From Pseudomonas sp. PA15(2017) (GTDB lineage: Bacteria > Pseudomonadota > Gammaproteobacteria > Pseudomonadales > Pseudomonadaceae): a stretch of 64,000 nt of DNA. The position numbers were made by a program, and so were the translations under genes. The number at the start of each line of letters is the position of its first letter. Position 1 is the stretch's first letter. Under the pieces are notes generated by a model that was not told the DNA's origin, ran no database searches, and saw nothing but the letters and a program-made list of their open reading frames with translations. This document shows positions 27,789-35,773 of the stretch, piece after piece. The stretch covers positions 186,001-250,000 of the forward strand of contig NZ_MSXV01000052.1 of assembly GCF_001945395.1 (NCBI RefSeq), read 5' to 3'.

Positions 27789-27882
27789 GACAGAGACCTT
27801 GTGGAAGATGAAAGAGCGAGGATGATAGTGACTCGCATCTGCACCGCACACCGGAAGCTCGTTGCCAGATATTACAGCGTCA

Positions 27883-29109
27883 TCAGGCCTTCGCCAGGTC
27901 CGGCAAGTCGCCGCTCAGGCCCAGGGCCTGGCGCACGAACAGCGCCTTGGCGTCTTCCAGGCCGTCGACCAGCTCCAGGCCGGCGTTGCGCGCCAGGCGC
28001 AGCGCCAGGGAATCGCTCTGGAACAGGCGCTGGAAGCCTTCCATCGCCGCCATCATCGCCAGGTTGTGGGGCATGCGCCGGCGCTCGTAACGACTCAGCA
28101 CGCGCTCATCGGCGAGCCGCTCGCCGCGTGCCGCGGCCTGCGCCAGCACTTCGGCGAGCACCGCGGCGTCGAGAAAGCCGAGGTTGACGCCCTGTCCGGC
28201 CAGCGGGTGGATGGTATGGGCGGCGTCACCGATCAGTGCCAGCCCCGGCTCCACGTAGCGCTTGGCGTGCCGCTGGCGCAGCGGGATGCACAGGCGGCGA
28301 TCCACTTGCAGCACCCGGCCCAGGCGGTGCTCGAAGGCCTCGCCGAGGGCAGTGGAAAACCCTTCGTCGTCCAGCGCCATCAGCTGAACGGCATGCTCCG
28401 GCGTGGTCGACCAGACGATCGAGCACCAGTGCTCGCCGTCGCGCTCGCCCAGCGGCAGGAAGGCCAGCGGCCCCTCGTCGGTGAAGCGCTGCCAGGCCGT
28501 GGCCTGATGGGCGTCGGTACAGCGCACGCTGGTGACGATGGCGTGGTGCAGATAATCCCACTCACGGGTTTCGCAGCCAGCCAGGCGCCGCACCGCTGAA
28601 TTGGCTCCGTCCGCCGCGATTATCAGGGGCGTACGCAGCTCGCGGCCATCGGCCAGGGTCAGCAGCCAATCATCACCGGAGTGGCGCAGGCGCTCCAGGC
28701 GCGCATCGGCCAGGAGACCCACATCGCTGTCATGCAGGCGCTCGAGCAGGGCATCCTGCACCACGCGGTTCTCGACGATATGGCCCAGGGTCGAGGCGTG
28801 CACGCTGCCTGCGCTGAAATGGATATGGCCGGTGCCGCTGCCGTCCCAGACATGCATGTCGCGATAGGGGCAGCTGCGCCGCGCCAGCACGCCGGGCCAG
28901 GCGCCGAGGCGTTCGAGGATGCGCTGGCTGGCCATCGACAGGGCGCTGACCCGCGGCTCGTAGCTCGCGCTGGCGTCGAACGGCTCGACCCGCATCGGGC
29001 CGCCGTCGAGCACCAGGCATTCCAGGCCATGCCCGCGCAAGGCCAGCGCCAGGGCGCTGCCGACCATGCCGGCACCCACGATGATCAGGTCTGCACGCAT
29101 CTCGTTCAT
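27883..29109 (-). CDS. visC: UbiH/COQ6-family FAD monooxygenase (VisC/UbiI-like)
   Basis: About 408 residues. The Rossmann dinucleotide motif is LIIVGAGMVGSALALALRGHG, the second FAD motif is LIIAADGANSAVRRLAG, and the GD motif is PGLALIGDAAHTIHPLAGQG, followed by NLGFLDAAVLAE. Members hydroxylate the ubiquinone ring (C5 for UbiI). Pairing with ubiH in one operon supports a role in ubiquinone synthesis; the exact ring position is inferred. It begins 4 bases after the DUF4442 stop; ATG 29109 or 29100 may be the start. It is the last gene of the pepP-ubiH operon. Confidence 0.92.
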   Translation of the reverse strand: MNEMRADLIIVGAGMVGSALALALRGHGLECLVLDGGPMRVEPFDASASYEPRVSALSMASQRILERLGAWPGVLARRSCPYRDMHVWDGSGTGHIHFSAGSVHASTLGHIVENRVVQDALLERLHDSDVGLLADARLERLRHSGDDWLLTLADGRELRTPLIIAADGANSAVRRLAGCETREWDYLHHAIVTSVRCTDAHQATAWQRFTDEGPLAFLPLGERDGEHWCSIVWSTTPEHAVQLMALDDEGFSTALGEAFEHRLGRVLQVDRRLCIPLRQRHAKRYVEPGLALIGDAAHTIHPLAGQGVNLGFLDAAVLAEVLAQAAARGERLADERVLSRYERRRMPHNLAMMAAMEGFQRLFQSDSLALRLARNAGLELVDGLEDAKALFVRQALGLSGDLPDLAKA

Positions 29110-29113
29110 ATCC

Positions 29114-29596
29114 TCAGGCTGCCTGTCGCGCGCGGGGCTTGAGCCGCACGTAAAGCGTCTTGTTGACCCGCGCCACCAGGGTGCCGCTGCCATCGCGCAC
29201 CTCGACCGGCAATTCGGGCAGGTACTTGTCACCACCGGCGGTGCGCTCGCGTACCTCGTCGATGAAGGCCTGGTCGATGGCGAACGAGGCGAACACCGGC
29301 CCGCGGCCCGGCGCAATGAAATCGATGCTGGCGGCCTTGTCCCAGACCACGTAATCGCGGCCCAGGTTCTCCATCAGCATCAGCATGTAGAAGGGATCGG
29401 TCATCGAATACAGGCTGCCGCCGAACTGGGTACCCACGTAATTGCGGTTGTACCAGCGCAGCGTCATCCGTACGTCGACCTGGCGGAAGTCCGGGGCGAT
29501 GCGCCGAATCCACACCCCGGCGCCCAGATAGGGCGGATAGAGGTTCATGATCCAGCGCAGCACACGGGCCTTGCGCGCCAGCCGGCGGGCACTCAT
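29114..29596 (-). CDS. DUF4442 hotdog-fold protein
   Basis: 160 residues. The sequence GAGVWIRRIAPDFRQVDVRM, WYNRNYVGTQFGGSLYSMTD, PFYMLMLMENLGRDYVVWDK and ASIDFIAPGRGPVFASF is the conserved DUF4442 pattern, related to thioesterase-type hotdog folds. Catalytic activity is not established. Its ATG overlaps the ubiH stop by 4 bases and its stop is 4 bases before visC, so it is translationally embedded in the ubiquinone operon. Confidence 0.88.
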   Translation of the reverse strand: MSARRLARKARVLRWIMNLYPPYLGAGVWIRRIAPDFRQVDVRMTLRWYNRNYVGTQFGGSLYSMTDPFYMLMLMENLGRDYVVWDKAASIDFIAPGRGPVFASFAIDQAFIDEVRERTAGGDKYLPELPVEVRDGSGTLVARVNKTLYVRLKPRARQAA

Positions 29597-30783
29597 TGCG
29601 GGTTACCGCGGGTACCCATGCCCATGGCCTGACGTGCGAACCAGCGCTTGGCCGGCGGCAGCAATTCCAGCCCGAGCAGGCCCAGGTTGCGGCCGGCGGC
29701 AAGCAGCGCTTGATCGGTGCTGAACAGCCGGGTGACCTGATCGGAAAAGGCCACGGTGCGCGCTTGATCGCCGGCCTGGGTGGCGGCGTAGCGCTGCAGG
29801 GTGGTCAGATCGCCCAGCGGCGCCGTGCTTGCCAGCAGCGTATCGGCCAGCGCCCGCACGTCACGCAGCGACAGGTTGAAACCCTGCCCGGCGATCGGAT
29901 GCAGGCTGTGGGCCGCATTGCCGAGCACCACCAGGTTGGCGCGCACCTGCTCGGCGGCTTCGATCAGCACCAGCGGGTACGGCACCCGTGCGCCAACCTG
30001 ACGCAGGGCACCGAGGCGATAACCGAAGGCCTGCTGCAGTTCGGCGAGAAAGGCACGCTCATCGAGCTTGAGCAGCCGCTCGACCTCGCGGCTCGGGTGC
30101 GTCCATACCAAGGCACAGCGATTATCGGAAAGCGGCAACAGTGCCAGCGGGCCGGATTCGGTGAAACGCTCGAAGGCCTCGCCGCCATGGGCCTGTGATG
30201 GCGTGATGTTGGCGATCAGGGCGGTCTGGTCGTACGGTCGCTGATTGACGGCGATACCTAATTGCTCACGCAACGACGAACGCCCGCCATCGGCGAGGAT
30301 GGCCAGCGAGCAATCGATCAGGGTTTCGTCGTCCAGGGTCAGGCGATAGCCTTCGGCGGTGGGCTCCATGCGCTCGACCTGGGCCGGGCAGCGCCACTGG
30401 ATCACTTCGGCGTCCAGTGCCTGCCACAGGCAGTGGCCGAGCCAGGCATTCTCCACCACGTACCCGAGGGCCGGCACGTTTTCATGCTCGGCGCTGAGCC
30501 GTGCTGCCGCGAAACGCCCGCGGTCGGAGACATGAATGCGTTCGATGGCGGTGGCCTGTTCGGCGATCGCCGGCCACAGGCCGAGGCCTTCGTAGATCAG
30601 CCGCGAGCCATAGGAAAGCGCCGTGGAGCGGGCATCGTAACTGGGCTGGTAGCCGTCGCCTGGGGCGAACGGCTCGATCAGCGCGATGCGCCAGCCGCGC
30701 TTGCGCGCCTCGCCCTGCAACGCCAGGGCCAGGCTGGCGCCGACCAGCCCGCCACCGATGATCGCCACGTCGATTCGCAGCAT
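29593..30783 (-). CDS. ubiH: 2-octaprenyl-6-methoxyphenol hydroxylase
   Basis: 396 residues, FAD-dependent aromatic hydroxylase for ubiquinone ring oxidation. VAIIGGGLVGASLALALQG is the ADP-binding motif, LAILADGGRSSLREQLGI the DG motif and VVLGNAAHSLHPIAGQGFNL the GD-type FAD motif (here GN). YDARSTALSYGSRLIYEGL is the family's substrate-side signature. It is 5 bases after pepP and overlaps DUF4442 by 4 bases. Cytoplasmic, acting in the membrane-associated Ubi complex. Confidence 0.95.
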   Translation of the reverse strand: MLRIDVAIIGGGLVGASLALALQGEARKRGWRIALIEPFAPGDGYQPSYDARSTALSYGSRLIYEGLGLWPAIAEQATAIERIHVSDRGRFAAARLSAEHENVPALGYVVENAWLGHCLWQALDAEVIQWRCPAQVERMEPTAEGYRLTLDDETLIDCSLAILADGGRSSLREQLGIAVNQRPYDQTALIANITPSQAHGGEAFERFTESGPLALLPLSDNRCALVWTHPSREVERLLKLDERAFLAELQQAFGYRLGALRQVGARVPYPLVLIEAAEQVRANLVVLGNAAHSLHPIAGQGFNLSLRDVRALADTLLASTAPLGDLTTLQRYAATQAGDQARTVAFSDQVTRLFSTDQALLAAGRNLGLLGLELLPPAKRWFARQAMGMGTRGNPQ

Positions 30784-30787
30784 GGCC

Positions 30788-32122
30788 TCAGGCTACCTGC
30801 GCACGGGCGGCGGCCATCAGCGCTTCGACCGCGTCGACGGCCTTGGGCACGTCGTTGGTGAGAATCTCGCAACCGGTCTTGGTCACCACCACGTCATCTT
30901 CGATGCGCACGCCAATGCCGCGCCATTTCTTGGCGACGTGCTGGTTGTCCGCGGCGATGTAGATACCCGGCTCGACGGTCATCGCCATGCCGACTTCGAG
31001 CACGCGCCATTCACCGCCCACCTTGTATTCGCCGACATCGTGCACGTCCATGCCCAGCCAGTGGCCGGCGCGGTGCATGTAGAACGGTTTGTAGGCCTCG
31101 GTCGCGATCAGCTCGTCGACGTCGCCTTGCAGCAAACCGAGGTCGACCAGGCCTTTGGTGATGACCCGTACCGTGGCCTCATGGGCTTCGTTCCAGTGGC
31201 GGCCCGGCGCGATGAACTTGAAGGCTTCCATATTGGCCGCCAGGACGATCTCGTAGATGGCCTTCTGCTCAGGCGTGAAGGTGCCACTGACCGGGAAGGT
31301 GCGGGTAATGTCGCTGGCATAGCAGTCGATCTCGCAACCGGCGTCGATCAGCACCAGGTCGCCGTCCTTGAGCAGCGCATCGTTCTCGCGGTAATGCAGA
31401 ATGCAGGCATTCTTGCCTGCGGCGACGATGGAGCCGTAGGCCGGCATCTTCGAGCCGCCCTTGCGGAATTCGTAATCGAGCTCCGCCTCCAGGTGATATT
31501 CGTAGAGCCCGGCACGGCTGGCCTGCATGGCCTTGATATGGGCGCGGGCGGAAATCTGCGCCGCTTCGCGCATCACCTTCACCTCGCCGGCCGACTTGTA
31601 CAGGCGCAGGTCGTGCAGGAAGTGGTTGAGGGCGACGAATTCCTTGGGCGGCGACGCGCCCTGGCGCGCCTTGGAGCGGATCACGTTGACCCACTCCATC
31701 AGGTGCCGGTCGAACTCCGGGTTGGTGCCCACCGCGTAATAAACGCGCTCACGGCCCTCGATCAGGCCCGGCAGGATGTCGTCGATATCACCGATGGGAA
31801 AGGCATCGTCCGCGCCATAGCGGCTGATCGCCCCTTCCTGACCGGCGCGCAAACCGTCCCACAGCTCGCGGTCGGGGTCGCGCTCACGGCAGAACAGCAC
31901 GTACTCGCCGTGCTCCCGACCAGGAATCAGGGCGATCACCGCCTCGGGCTCGGGAAAGCCGGACAGGTACTGAAAGTCGCTGTCCTGACGGTAGATGTGC
32001 TCGACGTCGCGGTTGCGAATGAACACCGGCGCCGCCGGCAGGATGGCGATGCTGTTCGGTTCCATCTGCGCCATCAGCGCCTTGCGACGGCGGGCGTATT
32101 CCGCTTTGGAGATGCTGGTCAT
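30788..32122 (-). CDS. pepP: Xaa-Pro aminopeptidase P
   Basis: 444 residues. It removes N-terminal residues that precede proline. The pita-bread metal site has LIDAGCEIDCYASDITRTF (two Asp), MHRAGHWLGMDVHDVG (His), MTVEPGIYI (Glu) and GIGVRIEDDVVV (Glu), giving the five dimetal ligands. The N-terminal half (MTSISKAEYARRRKALMAQM) is the non-catalytic creatinase-like domain. ATG 32122 is chosen because it fits the family start; the upstream frame to 32290 runs antisense-like through ygfB. It sits between ygfB (34 bases upstream) and ubiH. Confidence 0.96.
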   Translation of the reverse strand: MTSISKAEYARRRKALMAQMEPNSIAILPAAPVFIRNRDVEHIYRQDSDFQYLSGFPEPEAVIALIPGREHGEYVLFCRERDPDRELWDGLRAGQEGAISRYGADDAFPIGDIDDILPGLIEGRERVYYAVGTNPEFDRHLMEWVNVIRSKARQGASPPKEFVALNHFLHDLRLYKSAGEVKVMREAAQISARAHIKAMQASRAGLYEYHLEAELDYEFRKGGSKMPAYGSIVAAGKNACILHYRENDALLKDGDLVLIDAGCEIDCYASDITRTFPVSGTFTPEQKAIYEIVLAANMEAFKFIAPGRHWNEAHEATVRVITKGLVDLGLLQGDVDELIATEAYKPFYMHRAGHWLGMDVHDVGEYKVGGEWRVLEVGMAMTVEPGIYIAADNQHVAKKWRGIGVRIEDDVVVTKTGCEILTNDVPKAVDAVEALMAAARAQVA

Positions 32123-32156
32123 GGGCAGGCTCGATTCCGGTCGGTGAAGGGCGCGA

Positions 32157-32711
32157 TCAGTGCAGCGAAGGTTTGGGCGCCGGGGCCGCCGGCTTGGCGC
32201 ACTCGCTGAACAGCAGCAGCGGTGCGACGCGCAGGTACTCCATGACCTCCATGTAATCGTTCTCGCCGTCCTCGGATTCGTCCAGCGCATTCTGCACCTG
32301 GGCGATGGCGGACAAATCCTGCAGCACTTCCATGGCTTCGGCGCTCAACGCGGCGTCGCCGACGGTCAGCCCGAAGCCACCGAGAAAGCCCTGGCACCAC
32401 TGGCCCAGCGCCGCAGCACGCTCGGCCAGGGGCGCCTCGTCAGCGGGCAGCAGCAGGACCACGGTGACGTCGTCACCGGTCAGCTCGCCGCGCACCATTT
32501 CTTGCAGGCCGAACAGCGCCTGGCGGACGTTTTCCGGCGGTTCGACACCGAGCAGTTCGGTGGCGTCGACCAGCCAGGGGCCGGCTTCGAAGCCCGCGCC
32601 GGCGCAACTGCGCCCCAGCAGCAGCCCGTGCAATTCGGCAGGTGAAACGGAGGCGCCAGCACTGGCGAGCAGGGCGGCGAATGCAGCGTAGGGAGAACTG
32701 GAAGTCGGCAT
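32157..32711 (-). CDS. ygfB: YgfB/UPF0149 family protein
   Basis: 184 residues, with PAELHGLLLGRSCAGAGF near the N-terminus, FLGGFGLTVGD in the middle and YMEVMEYLRVAPLLLFSE near the end, the conserved UPF0149 blocks; the C-terminal tail is Ala/Pro-rich. E. coli YgfB sits in the same ubiH-pepP operon. In Pseudomonas the family has been linked to control of AlpA and beta-lactam tolerance; that role is not testable here. It is the first gene of the operon, with the 265-bp palindrome element directly upstream. Confidence 0.9.
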   Translation of the reverse strand: MPTSSSPYAAFAALLASAGASVSPAELHGLLLGRSCAGAGFEAGPWLVDATELLGVEPPENVRQALFGLQEMVRGELTGDDVTVVLLLPADEAPLAERAAALGQWCQGFLGGFGLTVGDAALSAEAMEVLQDLSAIAQVQNALDESEDGENDYMEVMEYLRVAPLLLFSECAKPAAPAPKPSLH

Positions 32712-32763
32712 CGATCACTAGGCGCCAAGGGGCGCAATCACTAGAATGGAGGCTTTCTATCGT

Positions 32764-33028
32764 AGGGCCTGTTAACATTTGCGTGCAAGCCGCGTTGCCG
32801 CGCAAAAGCTCGCCAGGCTAGGCGGAGGACGCAGGGAATGGTGATCCCTTGCCAAGTCCTCCAACAACGCATGGCGAGCTTTTTCGCGCAACCCGAAGGG
32901 CCGGGCTCGTTTTGCCGCGATGCTGCGTTTCTCGCCGGCTCATTTAGCCCACTAAACTTCGCGGCTCGTGCCTTACCTCGCGGCAAAACGAGCGCCGGCG
33001 CGGTCGCACGCAAACGTCAACAGGCCCT
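32764..33028. repeat. 265-bp palindromic (MITE-like) element
   Basis: The ends AGGGCCTGTTAACATTTGCG and CGCAAACGTCAACAGGCCCT are inverted copies with 22 of 24 matches over the full outer arm. Two large internal hairpins fill the rest: AAGCTCGCCA (near 32802) with TGGCGAGCTT (near 32878), and CTCGTTTTGCCGCG (near 32907) with CGCGGCAAAACGAG (near 32978). No frame codes for a transposase. It occupies most of the 407-base gap between divergent ygfB and the zapB-like gene, so it lies across their promoter region. Confidence 0.85.
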
Positions 33029-33118
33029 TTCAATGGCCCACGCCAAAACCATCGGCCGGTTTGCACCGGCGAGCCGCTGGATCTATACACTGCGCACACC
33101 CTGCCAAAGCGAGAGCCA

Positions 33119-33328
33119 ATGGAAGACGCCGATCTACACGCCCTGACGGCAAAGCTGGAACTGCTGATCCAGCGCGTCGAGCGACTCAAGGCACAAAACC
33201 GTCTCTTGCTGGAAAGCGAGCAGGCGTGGCGCGAAGAACGCGCTCATCTGATCGAAAAGAACGAAATGGCTCGGCACAAGGTCGAATCGATGATTTCGCG
33301 CCTCAAAGCCCTGGAGCAGGACTCATGA
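33119..33328 (+). CDS. ZapB-like coiled-coil protein (TIGR02449)
   Basis: 69 residues, almost entirely coiled coil: LTAKLELLIQRVERLKAQNR with hydrophobic heptads, and ARHKVESMISRLKALEQ at the end. It matches the TIGR02449 family always found just before zapA in Pseudomonas, and by size and fold resembles the divisome protein ZapB. A divisome role with ZapA is an inference. Its TGA stop overlaps the zapA ATG (ATGA), indicating translational coupling. Confidence 0.87.
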   Translation: MEDADLHALTAKLELLIQRVERLKAQNRLLLESEQAWREERAHLIEKNEMARHKVESMISRLKALEQDS

Positions 33329-33636
33329 CCCAATCGAATACCGTCACCGTTCAGATTCTGGACAAAGAATATTGCATCGCCTGCCCCGCCGATGAGCGTA
33401 GCAACCTGCAAAGCGCCGCCCGTTATCTCGACGGCAAGATGCGGGAGATTCGTAGCGGCGGCAAAGTCATCGGCGCCGACCGCGTAGCCGTGATGGCGGC
33501 CCTGAACATCACCCATGATCTGTTGCACAAGCAGCAGAACCTCGACAAGCAGGCCACCGTCACCCGTGACCACGTGCGCGACCTGCTCGGCCGGGTCGAC
33601 AACGCACTCGACGAAACCGATGGCCGTGGCGCCTGA
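33325..33636 (+). CDS. zapA: Cell division protein ZapA
   Basis: 103 residues. It begins with TVTVQILDKEYCIACPADER, the FtsZ-binding domain, then LQSAARYLDGKMREIRSGGK and a C-terminal coiled coil (ALNITHDLLHKQQNLDK). ZapA crosslinks FtsZ filaments in the Z-ring. The start overlaps the stop of the zapB-like gene by 4 bases. The -35 hexamer of the 6S RNA promoter overlaps the zapA stop codon. Confidence 0.95.
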   Translation: MTQSNTVTVQILDKEYCIACPADERSNLQSAARYLDGKMREIRSGGKVIGADRVAVMAALNITHDLLHKQQNLDKQATVTRDHVRDLLGRVDNALDETDGRGA

Positions 33637-33663
33637 CCAACGGTCGTCCTTTTGCGTTATACT
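33634..33663 (+). promoter_or_regulatory. 6S RNA promoter
   Basis: TGACCA at 33634-33639 and TATACT at 33658-33663 with an 18-base spacer form a sigma-70-type promoter. The predicted start is near 33670. The -35 element includes the TGA stop of zapA, so the RNA promoter begins inside the end of the coding sequence. Confidence 0.65.
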
Positions 33664-33669
33664 GGCCAC

Positions 33670-33850
33670 AGCTCCCTGGAGTGTGCGCCAGTTGGTTGAT
33701 GTCCCTGAGCCGATACGCACAACCCCGGGGGTTGTCAGTTGAGGCCGGTGTGCATGTCCGCTTGACGGAAAGCCTTAAGGTTTCCTGCAACCTCCACCTT
33801 GAACTTTCGGGTTCAAGGGCTAAACCGACAGCGGCATGCTGGGGAGTCAC
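33670..33850 (+). ncRNA. ssrS: 6S RNA
   Basis: About 180 bases located between zapA and the ygfA-type gene, the conserved position of 6S RNA in gammaproteobacteria. I recognise the Pseudomonas 6S core: GTTGATGTCCCTGAGCCGAT on the 5' side, TGTGCATGTCCGCTTGACGG and AAAGCCTTAAGG in the upper part, and CACCTTGAACTTTCGGGTTC as a strong 3' hairpin, with GCTCCCTGG near the 5' end pairing with CTGGGGAGT near the 3' end. 6S RNA mimics an open promoter and sequesters the sigma-70 holoenzyme in stationary phase. Ends are estimated from the promoter and the closing stem. Confidence 0.93.
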
Positions 33851-33858
33851 AAATTTGC

Positions 33859-33895
33859 AGCCCGCTGCTGGCCCAGGCCAGCAGCGGGCTTTTTG
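33859..33895 (+). terminator. Intrinsic terminator after 6S RNA
   Basis: A perfect 15-base stem, AGCCCGCTGCTGGCC (33859-33873) and GGCCAGCAGCGGGCT (33876-33890), runs directly into TTTTT. It lies about 10 bases beyond the closing helix of 6S RNA and 60 bases before the ygfA-type gene. Confidence 0.92.
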
Positions 33896-33952
33896 TTGGT
33901 GGCGAGCGCTGCTGGACGCAAGGCGCAGTCGTAACAACAAGGGGATCGGCCC

Positions 33953-34549
33953 ATGATCGAAGCCAGCAACCTGACCCGCGCCCAGCTGCGCCGCACGCTG
34001 CGCAAAACGCGGCGCGAGCTGCCCAGGGCTGCGCAACGCAAGGCGGCGGCGGCGCTGTATCGCCAGTTGGCCCAGCATCCGATCTTCCGCCGCGCGCGCA
34101 GCGTCGCCCTATACCTGGCCAATGACGGCGAAATCGACCCGCATCTGCTGCTCAGAGCCGCCCATGCGCGCGGTAAGCAGGTATTCCTGCCGGTGTTGAA
34201 ATCCTGGCCACGCACCAGCATGGTGTTCCAGCGCCTGGAGGCGCACGAAAAGCTCGCCACCAATCGTTTCGGCATCCCCGAACCCCGCCGCAACGGCAAG
34301 CGCCAGCGCAGGATCTGGACGCTCGATCTGATCCTGCTGCCCCTGGTGGGCTTCGACCGGCACGGCGGTCGCCTTGGCATGGGCGGCGGCTTCTATGATC
34401 GCAGCCTGGCGTATCGCGCATGGCGCGAGAATTGGCACAAACCGACCCTGCTCGGGCTGGCCCACGGCTGCCAGCAGGTGGATCGGCTGAGCATGGCCAA
34501 CTGGGACGTACCGCTGGATGCTACGGTGACCGATGGCGGCTGGTATTAA
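33953..34549 (+). CDS. ygfA: 5-formyltetrahydrofolate cyclo-ligase
   Basis: 198 residues. It converts 5-formyl-THF to 5,10-methenyl-THF with ATP, in the cytoplasm. The basic N-terminus LRRTLRKTRRELPRAAQRKA, YLANDGEIDPHLLLRAAH, FGIPEPRRN and the signature LPLVGFDRHGGRLGMGGGFYDR are the family motifs. In many gammaproteobacteria it is transcribed with 6S RNA, as the order zapA-ssrS-ygfA here suggests, although a strong terminator intervenes. Confidence 0.95.
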   Translation: MIEASNLTRAQLRRTLRKTRRELPRAAQRKAAAALYRQLAQHPIFRRARSVALYLANDGEIDPHLLLRAAHARGKQVFLPVLKSWPRTSMVFQRLEAHEKLATNRFGIPEPRRNGKRQRRIWTLDLILLPLVGFDRHGGRLGMGGGFYDRSLAYRAWRENWHKPTLLGLAHGCQQVDRLSMANWDVPLDATVTDGGWY

Positions 34550-34559
34550 CACGCCGCGC

Positions 34560-34691
34560 TTAACGCTCGGCTCGAACCGCCTCAGTAACCGGCTTACCCT
34601 GCTGCCACTGGCTTTGCGTGTAGCCCGTGGTCACCATGCCAAGGCCGAATACCAGTACCAGCATCTACAACAGATCAGGCTTGCGCCGCAT
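34560..34691 (-). pseudogene. Small membrane protein gene interrupted by TAG
   Basis: From ATG 34691 the frame reads MRRKPDLL, then TAG at 34665-34667, then MLVLVFGLGMVTTGYTQSQW and on to a TAA at 34560: a 43-residue single-span membrane protein if the TAG is read through. GGGAG lies 7 bases before the first ATG, an excellent ribosome site, so the gene really starts there. I recall short MRRKPDLL-type proteins in Pseudomonas at similar positions, where the interrupted residue is usually a coding one; TGG to TAG would explain it. Re-initiation at the ATG right after the TAG could still yield 34 residues. It is convergent with ygfA and divergent from the EVE gene. Confidence 0.6.
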
Positions 34692-34759
34692 ATCACCACT
34701 CCCTACCGGATCCCCCGTCACACAGCCCCTGCGGCGCACCGACTCAGAGAGCAACGTTC

Positions 34760-35209
34760 ATGCCCTATTGGCTGATGAAATCCGAACCCGACGAACTGTC
34801 CATCCATGACCTGCAGCGCCTGGGCAAAACGCGCTGGGATGGGGTGCGCAACTACCAGGCGCGCAACTTCATCCGCAGCATGCAGGCGGGCGATCAGTTC
34901 CTGTTCTATCACTCCAGCTGCCCGCAGCCGGGGGTAGCCGGCATCGCCCGGATCGACGGGGCGCCCTACCCGGACCCCGCTGCGCTGGATCCGCATAGCC
35001 ACTACTTCGACGCCAAGGCCAGCACCGAGAAGAATCCGTGGACGGCCATCGACGTGAGTTTCGTGGAGGCGTTCAAACAGGTCATCCCGCTCGCCGAACT
35101 GAAGGCGCAGACGGCGCTGGCGGAACTCGCGCTGGTGCAGAAAGGCAGTCGCCTGTCGGTGATGCCCGTCACCGAGGCGCAATGGACGGCGATCCTGCTG
35201 CTGAGGTGA
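34760..35209 (+). CDS. EVE-domain protein
   Basis: 149 residues, a single EVE domain related to PUA/YTH folds: YWLMKSEPDELSIHDL, WDGVRNYQARNFIR, GDQFLFYHSSC, GVAGIARIDG and NPWTAIDVSF are the conserved blocks. EVE domains recognise modified bases in RNA or DNA. No restriction or other defence gene lies nearby, so a housekeeping RNA role is more likely. Its stop is convergent with the FliL-like gene, 2 bases or so apart. Confidence 0.92.
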   Translation: MPYWLMKSEPDELSIHDLQRLGKTRWDGVRNYQARNFIRSMQAGDQFLFYHSSCPQPGVAGIARIDGAPYPDPAALDPHSHYFDAKASTEKNPWTAIDVSFVEAFKQVIPLAELKAQTALAELALVQKGSRLSVMPVTEAQWTAILLLR

Positions 35210-35623
35210 TCAGCCCTGCAGGATCAGGTTGTTGAACAGCAGATCCTCGACCAGTGGCTGGCCTTCCTCGTCGGTGAGCACCTGCTGGACCTGCTTCAGG
35301 GCTTCCTGGCGCAACTTTTCCTTGGCGTCGGGGCTGGCCAGGTTCTCTTCGGTCTGCTGGGAAAACAGCATCACCAGCTGATTGCGAATCAGCGGCTCGT
35401 GGTGCGTGACCTTGGCTTCGGCATCGGCGCCGGTGACGCGCAGCGCCACGTCAGCCTTGTAGTACTTGAGCTTGGGCCCGGCACCGAAGTTGCCGACCAG
35501 CGCCGGCGTCAGGCTGTGATAGATCACCTGTGGTGCGGCACCCTCGCCTTCCTTGTTTTCTTCGTTGGCGAACGCCGGGATCGACAGTGCGCAGGCAAGC
35601 AGAAGCGTGATCAGGGTTTTCAC
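35210..35623 (-). CDS. FliL-like secreted protein
   Basis: 137 residues with a signal peptide (MKTLITLLLACALSIPAFAN). The mature part PQVIYHSLTPALVGNFGAGP, KLKYYKADVALRVTGADAEA, HHEPLIRNQLVMLFSQQTEE resembles the C-terminal domain of FliL, the flagellar basal-body protein, and Pseudomonas homologues are annotated so. Here it has a cleavable signal instead of an anchor, and no flagellar genes are near, so a true flagellar role is doubtful. Confidence 0.82.
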   Translation of the reverse strand: MKTLITLLLACALSIPAFANEENKEGEGAAPQVIYHSLTPALVGNFGAGPKLKYYKADVALRVTGADAEAKVTHHEPLIRNQLVMLFSQQTEENLASPDAKEKLRQEALKQVQQVLTDEEGQPLVEDLLFNNLILQG

Positions 35624-35773
35624 AGGGCGATCTCCATGGTGTTGCCCGCAAGCATAGCAACGCCAGACGCAGACCCCAATGCTTATGGCGGGTTATCAGA
35701 CGAGGCCATGCTCGTTGACCGCAAGGCCCGCCTACCTAAACTGCAGGGCGACTCCCCCTCGAGGTAAATCATC

